This document shows, piece by piece, positions 55,024-64,000 of a DNA stretch of 64,000 nucleotides. The notes below the pieces were generated by a model, which was given only the letters and a program-made list of their open reading frames with translations, was not told where the DNA came from and searched no databases. Every line of letters starts with the position of its first letter. Position 1 is the first letter of the stretch. Location: assembly GCA_029204225.1 (NCBI GenBank), contig CM055101.1, positions 34,353,683 to 34,417,682 on the forward strand, in the 5' to 3' direction. The position numbers and the translations under genes were made by a program. The DNA is from Diphasiastrum complanatum (Eukaryota; Streptophyta; Lycopodiopsida; Lycopodiales; Lycopodiaceae).

Positions 55024-56967
55024 TTGTTGAAGATGTTCAAATCTAGTCTCTTGAAAGTCACAAATTACATCTGTAGAATCATATCACAGGTTTTTATGCA
55101 CATGGCATCAATAGGTGGTATCCTATTGAAGGAAAGAAAGGATCCTGACTGTAACCTTTGTGGCAAGGGAGGATATTTTTTCTCAAGATGCTACAAAAAG
55201 AAGACCAATCCATCCAAGGAGAACCAAAGCAAGGGGGCCAAGGTGAAGGATGGAGCTTCAAGTTCAAAATGCAAATATAAGAAGGACAAGTCCAAGGAAA
55301 GGTGTTTCCTTTGTGGAAAGGTGAATGAGGCTTGGAATCTCACAAGGACTTGCAAGATTTGTCTTCAAGAGTCCATCACAACACATGTCAAATCTTTTGA
55401 AATTTTTCATTTGGAAGTGCATTGTTTGGTTCAAGATGCAAAGATAGATGTCACTTTCATGAAAGTAACTTGGATTTATTTTATGTCCTTGGAAAGTATT
55501 TTGCTTGGAACTTTGGACAAGTTCAAACTTATTGTTATTATCCAAGAGAAATCAATCAAGAATAAGGAGCAATCACAAAATGAAAATAGTTTCATTTATG
55601 CTCTCATGTCAACTTATGAAGAACCATTTTGCTTTGAAGAGATTTTTGTATCTCAAAGGTGGATTAGGGCAATACTAGTTGAGTGTGATGCCTTAAAAGA
55701 TAGCAAAGCATGTTTTCCTTGTAAACTTACATTAGATCTGAAGTCAAGGAAATGGAAATGTCTTCATAATGCAGGATCTTTTGGTTTCAATAAGATCATG
55801 AATGATGTGTTCATTCGTAAAGATGAAAATTGTAAGTTTTCAATCTTAAAGGCAAGTTGTAAACTTCTTATGAGAATAAGTGAAGCATCCAAAGTGGACA
55901 CTTATATCCATAAGCAAGTAGTTAGCCTTATTGAGATGGAAATACCTTTTGATTTCAATATTGGAAAAATCATGCCAGGTTGTGGTGATTTTTGGACTCA
56001 TGTTTCTAGCATAAGTAATCTTGATAATCATAGGAAGTGCATATTGAATGGTCATACTTGTTGTGATCATTATGAGACATGGAGGTCTCGGATTTCCATA
56101 AAAAAGGAGCATCATGAAGAGGATCTTAAGGAGTCATCTCAAGGTTCAAGTGTGCCAAGGATTGAGGAAGAGAGTCCTTCTCAAGGTTCAAGTATGTCAA
56201 GGATTGAGGAGGAGAGACCTTCTCAAGTTGTGATTCCAAAAAGAATCTCAAGAAACATGGTTGAGTCCATGTGGCTCACATTTCAAGGGAAAGAGGAGCA
56301 TACCTCATGTGGTATACATCTCATAATTACTTCTCCTATGTCATTTGATAAATCAATTTGCTTTAGTGAGATCATTGCATCTCAAAATTGGAGTAAAGCC
56401 ATACTAGTTGAGTATGAAGTCTCTCTTGAGAACATAGATGATGTTCTTAAAAGGTTGAAATTGATTTTAAATCAATTAGAAAGCAAATGGTTATTTCATC
56501 AAATGTATGCTCTTGAGTCATGTAAGAGCAAAAGTGATTTGTTTACTCATAGTTTGAAATTTTGTATTGAGGCAAATTGTAAACTCTTTATGAGAGTAAG
56601 TGAATCATCTTCTAAAGACACTTATCTCCATAATGAAGTATTTAGCCTCATTGGATCTGAGATTAGCATGGTAAAGAAGCATGAAGATATGATGCAAACA
56701 CTTTGTTATTATAGCATGCATAGTCTTGCCAATTTGGATAAGTCTAATTCTCTAGATCATGGTAACATGATGCTAGATCTTTGTGATCCTAATAAGTCAA
56801 GAAGAAAGATTTATTTTCTCATGGAGGAGCACGCACATGAAGAAGGAACAAGCCTCAAAGTCAAGCATCTACATGAAATTTGGAAGGAATCAATTTCGAA
56901 GATGCTAGGATGGTGCAAAGCTCTCAAGTTCATCAAAGATGTCAACATCAAAGAAGCACTATCATAG
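55024..56967 (+). CDS. L3 ORF: 647-residue protein of unknown function with zinc-knuckle-like motif
   Basis: A single intact frame with an ATG at 55024, the only long ORF of L3. Residues 43-56 read C-N-L-C-G-K-G-G-Y-F-F-S-R-C, a gag-type CCHC knuckle with the His replaced by Tyr. A second cysteine pair is at 94/97 followed by C110. A Lys-rich stretch (57-92) lies between. Two copies of a roughly 105-residue domain follow at about 201-307 and 445-547, sharing 'AILVE', 'CKL(L/F)MR(I/V)SE', 'DTY(I/L)H' and 'SLI'. Between them is a Ser/Glu linker with a short repeat (SQGSS..RIEEE). No polymerase, protease or integrase motif. I do not recognise the duplicated domain. Possible roles (particle protein, RNA binding, captured host gene) are guesses. 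Confidence 0.72.
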   Translation: MLKMFKSSLLKVTNYICRIISQVFMHMASIGGILLKERKDPDCNLCGKGGYFFSRCYKKKTNPSKENQSKGAKVKDGASSSKCKYKKDKSKERCFLCGKVNEAWNLTRTCKICLQESITTHVKSFEIFHLEVHCLVQDAKIDVTFMKVTWIYFMSLESILLGTLDKFKLIVIIQEKSIKNKEQSQNENSFIYALMSTYEEPFCFEEIFVSQRWIRAILVECDALKDSKACFPCKLTLDLKSRKWKCLHNAGSFGFNKIMNDVFIRKDENCKFSILKASCKLLMRISEASKVDTYIHKQVVSLIEMEIPFDFNIGKIMPGCGDFWTHVSSISNLDNHRKCILNGHTCCDHYETWRSRISIKKEHHEEDLKESSQGSSVPRIEEESPSQGSSMSRIEEERPSQVVIPKRISRNMVESMWLTFQGKEEHTSCGIHLIITSPMSFDKSICFSEIIASQNWSKAILVEYEVSLENIDDVLKRLKLILNQLESKWLFHQMYALESCKSKSDLFTHSLKFCIEANCKLFMRVSESSSKDTYLHNEVFSLIGSEISMVKKHEDMMQTLCYYSMHSLANLDKSNSLDHGNMMLDLCDPNKSRRKIYFLMEEHAHEEGTSLKVKHLHEIWKESISKMLGWCKALKFIKDVNIKEALS

Positions 56968-57116
56968 ATATGGTGATTTCAGATCAACATCAAGCTCATT
57001 GGCTGATCTTCACACCTTTTGAACCAACAAAGTCCAATTCAGCCCATGGAGTCAAGTTCAAGATCATCATGTTTTCCATCAAGCTAAATTTACCAAGCTA
57101 GATTTTTGAGGAGGAG

Positions 57117-57948
57117 TGTGAAAAATGCAAAAATAAGCTTGGTAGAGGCCAAAAATCTTGTATATACGTAAACACACATGTGTGGAGCCTGTTCCCACGT
57201 TTGAAAATAATGTACTTGTCATGTACCATAATCATACAGGTTGTACATATGATTTAATTCAAGTTCTAGTGGCTAAAAAGGCCAAAAACTAGTTTTCTAG
57301 ACATATGACACATGGCATCAATCTATTGATTGCATGAGCCACATCCTTTGGTTAGGTGTCATATCACATGTGTAGAGGACAGCTCACATGTGTGGAATAA
57401 GCTGAAGTAGGCAAATTTTGACTTCTAGAAGATTTCCAAGTAGATCTCCATATAGAAGAAAAATGGACCATAAGTGCTCAAAATAGAAGGTTTTGTCCAA
57501 GTGTCAGTTTTGCATGATGAATCATCATATGACAAAGCACCTTCACACATGTGGGATCAGAGGGATGATCAGTACCACGAGCTCCCACTTATTGTATATA
57601 TAGAGCCACATTTGGCCATAATCAATGTGAGACACCAATCTTGGTTTTGGAAGCAATTTTGAGTGATTCTCTCCATTTGTCTACATTTGTTTTGATTGTT
57701 TTGAGGTTCTATCAATGAGTACTTGATTTTCAGGTTGGAGTCCGTACTCAGACAGTGTTTCACACGTGTGAAACCAAAAAGTACACCTACCTTCAATTAA
57801 TGATTGTTCTTATTAGGATTTTGTGTCTAGAATTGATCTAGATTGATCTTAATCTCAAGTAGATTGATAGATCAAGTAATCTGACGACCAATCTCTCTTG
57901 AGGATCAGATTAGGATCCACTCTTGGTCCTTTTTGTACTTTTTGAACA
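57117..57948 (+). repeat. 3' LTR of L3
   Basis: 832 bp, same ends as the 5' LTR except GAACA for GCACA at the right end. Confidence 0.96.
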
Positions 57949-57953
57949 CTTTT

Positions 57954-59232
57954 CATAGGCACTGTACCTAGTTTGAACTGGCTCGAGTCCTTTACTCTCG
58001 AACGCAACTGGTCGTCCACCCTGAGTCAGTACAGCACCAACTGCAAAGTCGCTAGCATCTGTTTCGACCACAAATGGTTGATTGGGGTTGACAACTTTGA
58101 AAACTGGTGCTGTAGCTAAGGCTGTTTTGAGAGCATCAAAGCTCTCCTGCTGTGCGGACTCCCAAATGAACTCCTTTCCCTTCCCCTTAAGAAGATTTGT
58201 CATGGAAATTGCTATCTAAGCATATTCTTTGACAAATCGTCTGTAATATCCCGCCAAACCAAGAAAGATCTGAAGTTCCAAAATATTCTGAGGTCTCAGC
58301 CAACTGAGTATGGCTTTAACCTTATTTGGGTCCATCTTAATCCCATCTGACGAGATAATGTGACCCAAATATGCTACTTCTTCAACGAAGAATTCAGACT
58401 TGGATTGTTTAGCATAAAGCTTATGCTTTCTAAGCAGTCGAAACACCTTTCTAAGGTGTTTTAGATGCTCCTTCCTTGTTTTATTGTAGACGAGGATGTC
58501 ATCTAAAAATACGACTACAAACTTACCCAAATATGGTCTGAGGACACTGTTCATCAAGGTCATAAAGGTAGCTGGACCATTTGTGAGCCCAAATGGCATT
58601 ACCTTAAACTCATAATGACCGTGACGAGTCCTAAAAGCTGTTTTTGAGACATCTTCCGACTTTATACAAACTTGATGATATCCCGATCTGAGGTCTATTT
58701 TACTGAAAAACTTAGCCCCGTCGAGTTGATCAAACAACTCGTCTGCCCGAGGCATAGAGTACTTATTCTTAATTGTGACTTTATTGAGGGCTCTGTAATC
58801 TACGCAAAGACGCGTAGACCCCTCTTTCTTTTTCACCAATAGGACTGGTGAGGCCCATGGTGAACTACTGGTCTGAATTTGGCCTTTTCCAAGATAATCT
58901 GTTAACTGCCTAGTTATTTCTTCATCCTCTGTTCGGCTGACCCGATACGGAGGTTTAGAAACAAGTGTTGTACCTGGTACTAGGTTTATTACATGATCTG
59001 CCTCTCTGCTAGGTGGTAAACCATGTGGCAAGTCTTCAGGAAAAACATCTTTAAATTTAGACAATAAAGTTTCTAATTTACTGATTTTCTGCTGTATAGA
59101 ACTGGAAATAGAAACTTCAGGAATAAACTGAAAGTCACATAAGAATACCCGATGGTCTTCATCTCCGATTAGTTGGCAGAGCTCTAAACTGCAAACCATA
59201 GGACTATTGGGAATATCATGCTCCCCATGCAA
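57954..59232 (-). pseudogene. G1 reverse transcriptase and RNase H start
   Basis: RT (59232-58216) is one 338-codon frame with '[20 protein letters not shown]', '[20 protein letters not shown]', '[14 protein letters not shown]' and catalytic '[15 protein letters not shown]'. After a stop, RNase H begins 'FVVETDASDFAVGAVLTQGG' and 'GLEPVQTRYSAYEK', where L3 interrupts it. RNase H resumes at 52601. Confidence 0.93.
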
Positions 59233-59253
59233 CTGGATCTCTTGGTCTTTATG

Positions 59254-60856
59254 CTAAAAGCTGAGGGTGTTCTCCTGATAGTTTTTGTGAAGGGAAGGTC
59301 CTAAACTGTAGAGCCAATCTCTCCTAAGAACAATATCTGTGCGATTCAGGTGCATTATCTGAAAGTTTATTTCATCTTGGTACCCCTGAATACCAAGATT
59401 CAAATTACTCACCATAGTTTCCCATATTTTTTTTATCTTCACCCGGCCCTTAGCTAATGAAACTATGTACCTATGTTGACTAGGTACTTCTGGTAGTTTA
59501 AGCTTTTTAACCAGGGTGTAGTTGATGAAATTATGGGTTGCCCCATCATCAACCATAACTCTTACTGACTGGTTACCAACTTTCCCATGCATACGTACTA
59601 GGTCATGCGGCCCAAAGCTGAAGGGTCTCGCTAGCATTGCAGAGGTCAGCTGGCAACAATGTTCATGATCTTCATGATACACTTTGATCTCGGAAGCTGC
59701 CGAGTCACTGGGGAAACTTACAGTTTGAACAAGATGAACTTGTTTCTTATCTTTCTTATCCTTTTTAGTGAAAGGCCCCTTGGGACACTGTTTGACTGTG
59801 TGTCCCTTGCCCATACACACAAATCACAAACGTTCTTGTTTGGCTTTCTCAAAATCATCTGGTTTTAAGGGCTGTATGAGTGAAGGGCGTTTCTGAAGAG
59901 CTTCACTTTTAAATTTATCTTGATTCTTTCTTTTAAAATTTTCTTTTTAAATTGAAAGTCTTTCTGAGGAGGCTTCTCAGAAAGTGGCTGTTGTCTCGCC
60001 CTCTTCCTACCCACTGAATCATCATAGATTTGAGCATATCTGAGAGCTTGCTCAAGGGTAGTAGGCGAGTTTCTTTGGACCTCTACTTTATATTCATCTT
60101 TGAGGCCACAGACAAATCCCCTGATTTTTTGATAATCATCCATATTTTTAATCTTTAAAATTGCTTCTCGATACTGCGAGATATATTGGATGAGGGACTT
60201 GTCCATTACTGTTCTTTCCCAAGCTTCCCAGGCTCTATCAAGTTCATTTTCAGGTAGGAATTATCTTAGGAAGGCTTCTTCAAAAGCTTTCCATGACCGG
60301 GGAGTCTGCCTAGTCTCCTAGAGATTTAACCACCACTTATAGGCCATAGGCCCTAAGGAAAGACTGGCCTCAATAGCTTGCAAATGGTCAGGGGTCTGTT
60401 TAAGAGCATGAATGTTCTTCCATTGGTTGAGGAAGGTTTGTAGAATGTCTGCATTTCTATCCTTCTCTTCCCCATTAAAAGTAGGAGGCTTTAAATCTTT
60501 AAAGACACTGGGGTGAGACCATAAAGTCTCACCTGAAACTGATGGAAGTGCAGAGGGGACAACTGAGAAGTGGAGGGAAGGCTTCCTTTCGCGAAACTCA
60601 AAATCAAGCTCTTGAGTTCAGCGAACGAGTCATCCACACTGGACTTGAAATTGGCTAATGCCAACTTCAGTTCATCCACTTCTGTTACCAACTGGAGAAA
60701 CTGCTCCTTGGTAACCAGTTCGTTGAGTTCTTCGGCGAACTGTTCCTGTTCTTCCATTTCCATGGGTTCTTTCCCTTTACTATAGGCCAAGGCTTTTGTT
60801 TCAAGTTCGTCGAAGCCTCTCTCCGGAGGTTGATCAGGTCCCTGAGGAGTGGTCAT
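59254..60856 (-). pseudogene. G1 gag and protease
   Basis: Gag starts 'MTTPQGPDQPPERGFDELET' with a coiled-coil-like segment ('KEQFLQLVTEVDELKLALAN'). The capsid is readable through stops ('LSLGPMAYKWWLNL', 'IRGFVCGLKDEYKVEVQRNS'). A zinc knuckle C-D-L-C-M-G-K-G-H-T-V-K-Q-C follows near 59830-59785. The protease motif is V-D-D-G-A-T-H-N-F, where Asp replaces the usual Ser or Thr after the catalytic Asp. Stops near 60258 and 60320 and between gag and protease show decay. Confidence 0.9.
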
Positions 60857-61740
60857 CTTTGGAATTGAAAGAGAGGTACCTTAACTTCTAATGAAAAAAA
60901 GTCAAAAAGGCTAATTTACAACTGTACAAGGGAAAGGAAAGATGACTTAGCTGTTTCTGAGGACTATACTTCCAAAGAAATTATGAAGAGGAACCCTCTT
61001 AGCTCTTCCACCCAAAATTTCAAACCTGTTGTCCCGGAAAATCCCAGTTTGTGGCTCCAAAATGGTATCAAAATTTTCGGTTCCTTGAGTATAGTAGCTC
61101 GTTGATCTGATTGCAGCTGTGAGGTTCCAAAAAATCGAGTAAAAATCAAAAAAGTGCAAAAGAAAATATGGAAATTTGATGTCTTTGCCCTCGTTGGTTG
61201 GACAGCAACATGTCTGGCCCAATTTTCTGAAATTTACGGCCCAATACTCGCTAGAATTTCTGATTTAACCTCAGTTGGTAGGTCGTTGGTCTGTGGCAAA
61301 TTAGTTTGAAGTTCAAACTACTGAGAAATCCCAAAAATCAGGGATGAAAATTCACTTTTTCACCTCCCTGTCCAGCGCTGACCTTGCTACTCTATTTCTG
61401 ATTAGAACTTACTCTAATCTATTCAGAACTTGCTACCAATTTTAGATTTGAGGGCTAGCTACACAACGATAGATCTGCCCATCCTTTCCCCTTGAAGTTC
61501 TGCTCAGATGACTCAGAATTATACTGAAATTGTCTTGTCAGATAGCTATCTCTACAACGATGGATCTGTCTCAGAAATCTAACTCATATTCCAAATGTAA
61601 GAAAGATGATTCAATGTAAAAATTTTCACAATAGAAAGCTACTCCTCCAACGCTGGATCTGTCTCTCTTATTTACCAAAGTTTTTTTAAGAGATTCTGAG
61701 CACTCTCTCTACTTTCTCCCTGTTCCCAAAGATGGAGATG
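60857..61740 (-). other. G1 5' leader
   Basis: Untranslated leader with repeated 'ACAACGATGGATCTGTC' blocks (61465, 61555, 61648). Near 61262-61325 there is a tRNA-like stretch (CCTCAGTTGGTAGGTCG ... GAAGTTCAAACTAC) resembling A and B boxes. Confidence 0.6.
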
Positions 61741-61752
61741 GCTCTGATACCA
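61741..61752 (-). other. G1 primer binding site
   Basis: GCTCTGATACCA, exact complement of TGGTATCAGAGC, one base from the 5' LTR. Confidence 0.93.
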
Positions 61753-61753
61753 G

Positions 61754-62114
61754 TGTAATAGATCCTAACGCCACAGTAGGACAAACACTAACTGATCCAC
61801 CCAACCTTGCCTACTCCCTGATATAGAGTAAGCCCCTCCTAGCCCAGTGTGAGAACTGGTAGCATGCAACTGCCAAGTGTCGGCCACGTGGCACTAACGT
61901 GGCCGACTGCACGTCAGGACCCAACTGGGGGCCCTATCCTACTGACAGGGTCCCTAGATTGTGTTAGGCCCGCCATAGCTATGGACCGTGCTGGGGCACA
62001 CTACTCACATTGTCTTGCCCTGTTGGTCGTGTGCGCTGCTGGACACGACCTTGACTGTGGTATCTAACCTATCTGTGTTCTCTAGGGTTCGGCACTGGTC
62101 ATGAGCTCGTAACA
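61754..62114 (-). repeat. 5' LTR of G1
   Basis: 361 bp from TGTAATAGATCC to GAGCTCGTAACA on the plus strand, reverse complement of 42396-42753. CAAGG follows. Confidence 0.92.
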
Positions 62115-62524
62115 CAAGGGGACCGATTTTGTGGAACTCATGGAAGCAAAAATCAGTTGCGCTTTCTTCGACAAAGACAGAGTACATCGCAATATGCCGA
62201 GCTTCAAAAGAAGCTGTATGAATAAGGTTATTACTTCACGACTTACATCACACTCAGATCAATGCTACCACCATTCTGTGTAACAACTTGAGCTGTATTT
62301 CACTGTCATTGAATCCCGGATTTCATGGCAAATCCAAGCACATAGTATCATTTCATTCGGGAGAAAGTTATCTCAAGGCAAGTGATATTTCAATACTGCT
62401 CCACAACAGAAATGGCCACAGACATCTTTACCAAAGTGCTTTCCAAGATCAAGCACCAGAAGTTCTTCAACATGTTGAACCTGACAAAGATACCAAGGCA
62501 CCAACCGTGACCTTAAGGGGGGAC
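62115..62524 (+). pseudogene. Copia X RNase H, 3' half, and polypurine tract
   Basis: It resumes after the G1 insertion: 'GPILWNSWKQKSVALSSTKT', 'EYIAICRASKEAV' (TGA for Trp), 'LLLHDLHHTQINATTILCNN', 'LNPGFHGKSKHIVSFHSGES', then 'ATDIFTKVLSKIKHQKFFN', the normal copia end. CCTTAAGGGGGGAC at 62511-62524 is the polypurine tract. Confidence 0.9.
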
Positions 62525-63028
62525 TAAGGGAAATTAAGCCCACAGTTGCCTCTTTGGAATCATAACTTAGACAACCAATTTATTTGAAGGATGCCTACAA
62601 CAGACTTTCGGTTGATCTCCAGCAAAGGGTAACCAATCCCATCATAATTTTTAAGTTTAGATGTCAAGTTTAATAATTTAAAGTCATTGAAGACTTGGCC
62701 ATCTTCAAGGACTTCCACAAAACTTGCATTTAGAACAAGTATGCAGATTTACATTATTTTTGAACAGTTTGCAAAAATACACTAAGTGTCGCAGTTCGCA
62801 TTTTTTGCACTTTTCCGAAAACTGCAACACTTACCTTCGACTTTTTCTGTTCAATTATTTTTTGAAGAAGTCAACTTGGTCACAGTTCAACAGTTTAACT
62901 ATTTTCAACACCTTTGTCCCTTTTCGCATTTTCTCAAAAAATGCAAAGAGAGAGAAAATTCCATAAGGCTTTCCCGAAAATAGCGAAAGAGTTGAACTAT
63001 TAAAGAGATCTTTGACTTTTTAAGGGGA
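62525..63028 (+). repeat. 3' LTR of element X, truncated
   Basis: Matches 40000-40460 of the 5' LTR, with an insertion of roughly 100 bp (about 62758-62870). It stops at TTTTTAAGGGG (63028), where unrelated sequence begins. Confidence 0.8.
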
Positions 63029-64000
63029 TTAACTTGTGAAGCAATGGCTGTGTCTACAGCTATGGATGTATTAGCACCATGAGTACCATCTACACCATCT
63101 GTTGCATGAGGTGGTGACGAATGTTGTTTGGAAGGTGTATCCGACGTAGAGTCATCGTCTTGTGAATCTTTGTCAGACTCCATACCATCAGACTCTGTTT
63201 TATCCGGGGAGGCATGGCATGTCATTTGCATCTTTGGCCTTGCCCGTAGTGGACGTGCTGGTGGGGCTTGAACTTGTGTGGTGACGTCTTGCTGTTGAGC
63301 CGATGACTTGTCTGTAGAAAGGCCCTTTGTCTATGATGTCAACGAGGTGGGCATCTTTCTTGGTTGTGAAGCTTTGCTTGGCTTGTTTTGACTTGTTTTG
63401 TTGCTGGCCTTGTATGAGAGGATGGGGCTTTCCTCTTCTTAGACGTTGGTTGTGTGTTGTCTTGTTTGTGTCGCAAGCTTGGTTGGAGACTTGGTTGTCT
63501 GGTCTGCAGATATCTCCCATGCTTTGTCAGCTAATAGCAAATTTGCTCTCATGTGTGGATGGTGATTGAGTTGCTGCAATGTGATGTCCGCGTCAGAAGA
63601 TAGCCCAAGTATGTTGTGGCTTTCTTGGTTCAGATGCAGTCATGAAGGCAATTTGACGCAAATTGGACCCAATCATAGAGATTCTGACTGTGCAATCTGA
63701 AATCGGCCATCATATGGAACAGCATCATAGGGATACGCCTGATCATAGGGATACGCCTGATCAGGGACCTATGACATTGTGTATATCGTGTGATATATGC
63801 ACAAGCAGCAGCCAATTGTTTATTGTTGATGGCGCCGATAAGCCAGCCGACCTTGTTCCTCCATTTGTCCATTGATGGATCAATAAACTTGAAATATGCC
63901 ATTGATTCAATCTTTTTGAAAGTTCTGCTGACTGTGTTCAGTCCTCTTGGAAAACCAAGTGCATGAAGGTCAGCTCCAAAGATGGGTACGACGAACACAA
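63029..64000 (-). other. Unidentified coding-like region
   Basis: Minus frames at 63998-63630, 63520-63200 and 63231-63040 are open and look protein-like: 'MDKWRNKVGWLIGAINNKQL' in the first, a Lys/Gln-rich segment in the second, and an acidic Ser/Asp-rich segment in the third. The last two would join by a frame change near 63215. An 18-bp duplication (GATCATAGGGATACGCCT) lies at about 63732-63770. I do not recognise the protein. It could be a host gene exon or another mobile element. Confidence 0.3.

Larger units (their letters stand above)
52597..57953 (+). mobile_element. Element L3: non-autonomous LTR element with a novel ORF, TSD CTTTT
   Basis: LTRs of identical length (832 bp) lie at 52602-53433 and 57117-57948, flanked by CTTTT (52597-52601 and 57949-57953). 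A perfect primer site TGGTATCAGAGCC is at 53434-53446 and a polypurine tract TTTGAGGAGGAG at 57105-57116. The internal 3.67 kb has no protease, RT, RNase H or integrase on either strand. Its only long frame is 55024-56967. By eye the two LTRs differ at about a dozen positions in their first 400 bp. It sits in the RNase H of G1. LTR similarity to 9724-10567 points to a copia lineage. Confidence 0.96.
42396..62114 (-). mobile_element. Element G1: Ty3/gypsy, interrupted by G2 and L3
   Basis: The 5' LTR (61754-62114), primer site (61741-61752), gag (60856-59865), protease (59820-59254) and RT (59232-58216) run leftwards. RNase H is split by L3 (58203-57954, resuming at 52601). Integrase is split by G2 (51314 leftwards, resuming at 43635). 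The C-terminus and 3' LTR lie in the inverted segment. Removing both inserts with one copy of each duplication restores the reading frames. It inserted into copia X with duplication CAGGG/CAAGG. Confidence 0.9.
40000..63028 (+). mobile_element. Element X: Ty1/copia host of the nested stack
   Basis: The 5' LTR is 40000-41391, primer site 41395-41406, a gag fragment 41460-42020 and a reverse transcriptase scrap to 42140. The next part of RT sits inverted at 43290-42754, and RNase H resumes at 62115-62520 on the plus strand. The 3' LTR starts at 62525 after a GGGGGG polypurine tract and is cut at 63028. The gag-to-RT jump near 42020 shows deletion of protease, integrase and most RT. G1 is inserted in the RNase H domain. 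Outermost and therefore oldest layer of the stack. Confidence 0.85.

Noticed and set aside
42396-62114. Inverted LTRs as terminal inverted repeats of a giant DNA transposon
   Set aside because: Primer site, polypurine tract and frame continuity show they are the two LTRs of G1, one flipped by the 42141-43295 inversion.

Overview
This is nuclear DNA from a land plant, most likely a fern or another seed-free vascular plant. The evidence is a VAPYRIN-type MSP-ankyrin gene, a PLS-E+ PPR gene with near-identical tandem repeat units (a style I associate with ferns, lycophytes and mosses), plant Ty1/copia and Ty3/gypsy elements with the tRNA-iMet primer site TGGTATCAGAGC, and many microsatellites. 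There is no bacterial gene organisation. The species assignment is inference.

Layout. 0-10.6 kb: broken retrotransposons (a minus-strand gag to the left edge, a plus-strand copia integrase, a 30-bp minisatellite, a copia RNase H tail, two gag pieces in opposite orientation, and a minus-strand copia gag-protease-integrase with its primer site and LTR). 10.7-15.4 kb: a non-autonomous element bounded by two related LTRs. 16.4-22.1 kb: a solo LTR with perfect target-site duplication, then a truncated gypsy element and a second copy of the LTR plus 325 bp of flank. 23.2-23.8 kb: a GC-rich fold-back structure between 60-bp direct repeats. 25.0-27.1 kb: a two-exon VAPYRIN-like gene. 27-34 kb: repeats, microsatellites, Z-DNA-prone tracts, and a 3' LTR related to the 16-22 kb family. 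34.9-38.4 kb (minus strand): a TE-derived ORF, a PPR gene with a decayed DYW domain, and fragments of an OSB-like PDF-motif gene. 40.0-63.0 kb: a nested retrotransposon stack. 63.0-64.0 kb: unidentified.

The stack can be resolved from target-site duplications and reading-frame continuity. Copia element X (plus, from 40000) was hit by gypsy element G1 (minus, LTRs 42396-42753 and 61754-62114). G1 was then hit by gypsy element G2 (minus, 43636-51313, TSD GTGAG) and by L3 (plus, 52602-57948, TSD CTTTT). G2 was itself hit by a 78-bp tRNA-derived retroposon. A 1.15-kb inversion with CTTAG at both ends later flipped one edge of the stack, which explains why G1's two LTRs now face each other.

Best candidates for something undescribed: (1) L3, a non-autonomous LTR element with no pol but one long intact 647-codon ORF with a zinc-knuckle-like motif and a duplicated domain I do not recognise; (2) a family of tiny tRNA-derived retroposons, three copies of 45-89 bp, each with a perfect 9-17 bp target-site duplication starting CATT and a terminal hairpin instead of poly-A; (3) the fold-back unit at 23.2-23.8 kb. 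Host genes that look functional are the VAPYRIN-like gene and, less surely, the PPR gene.
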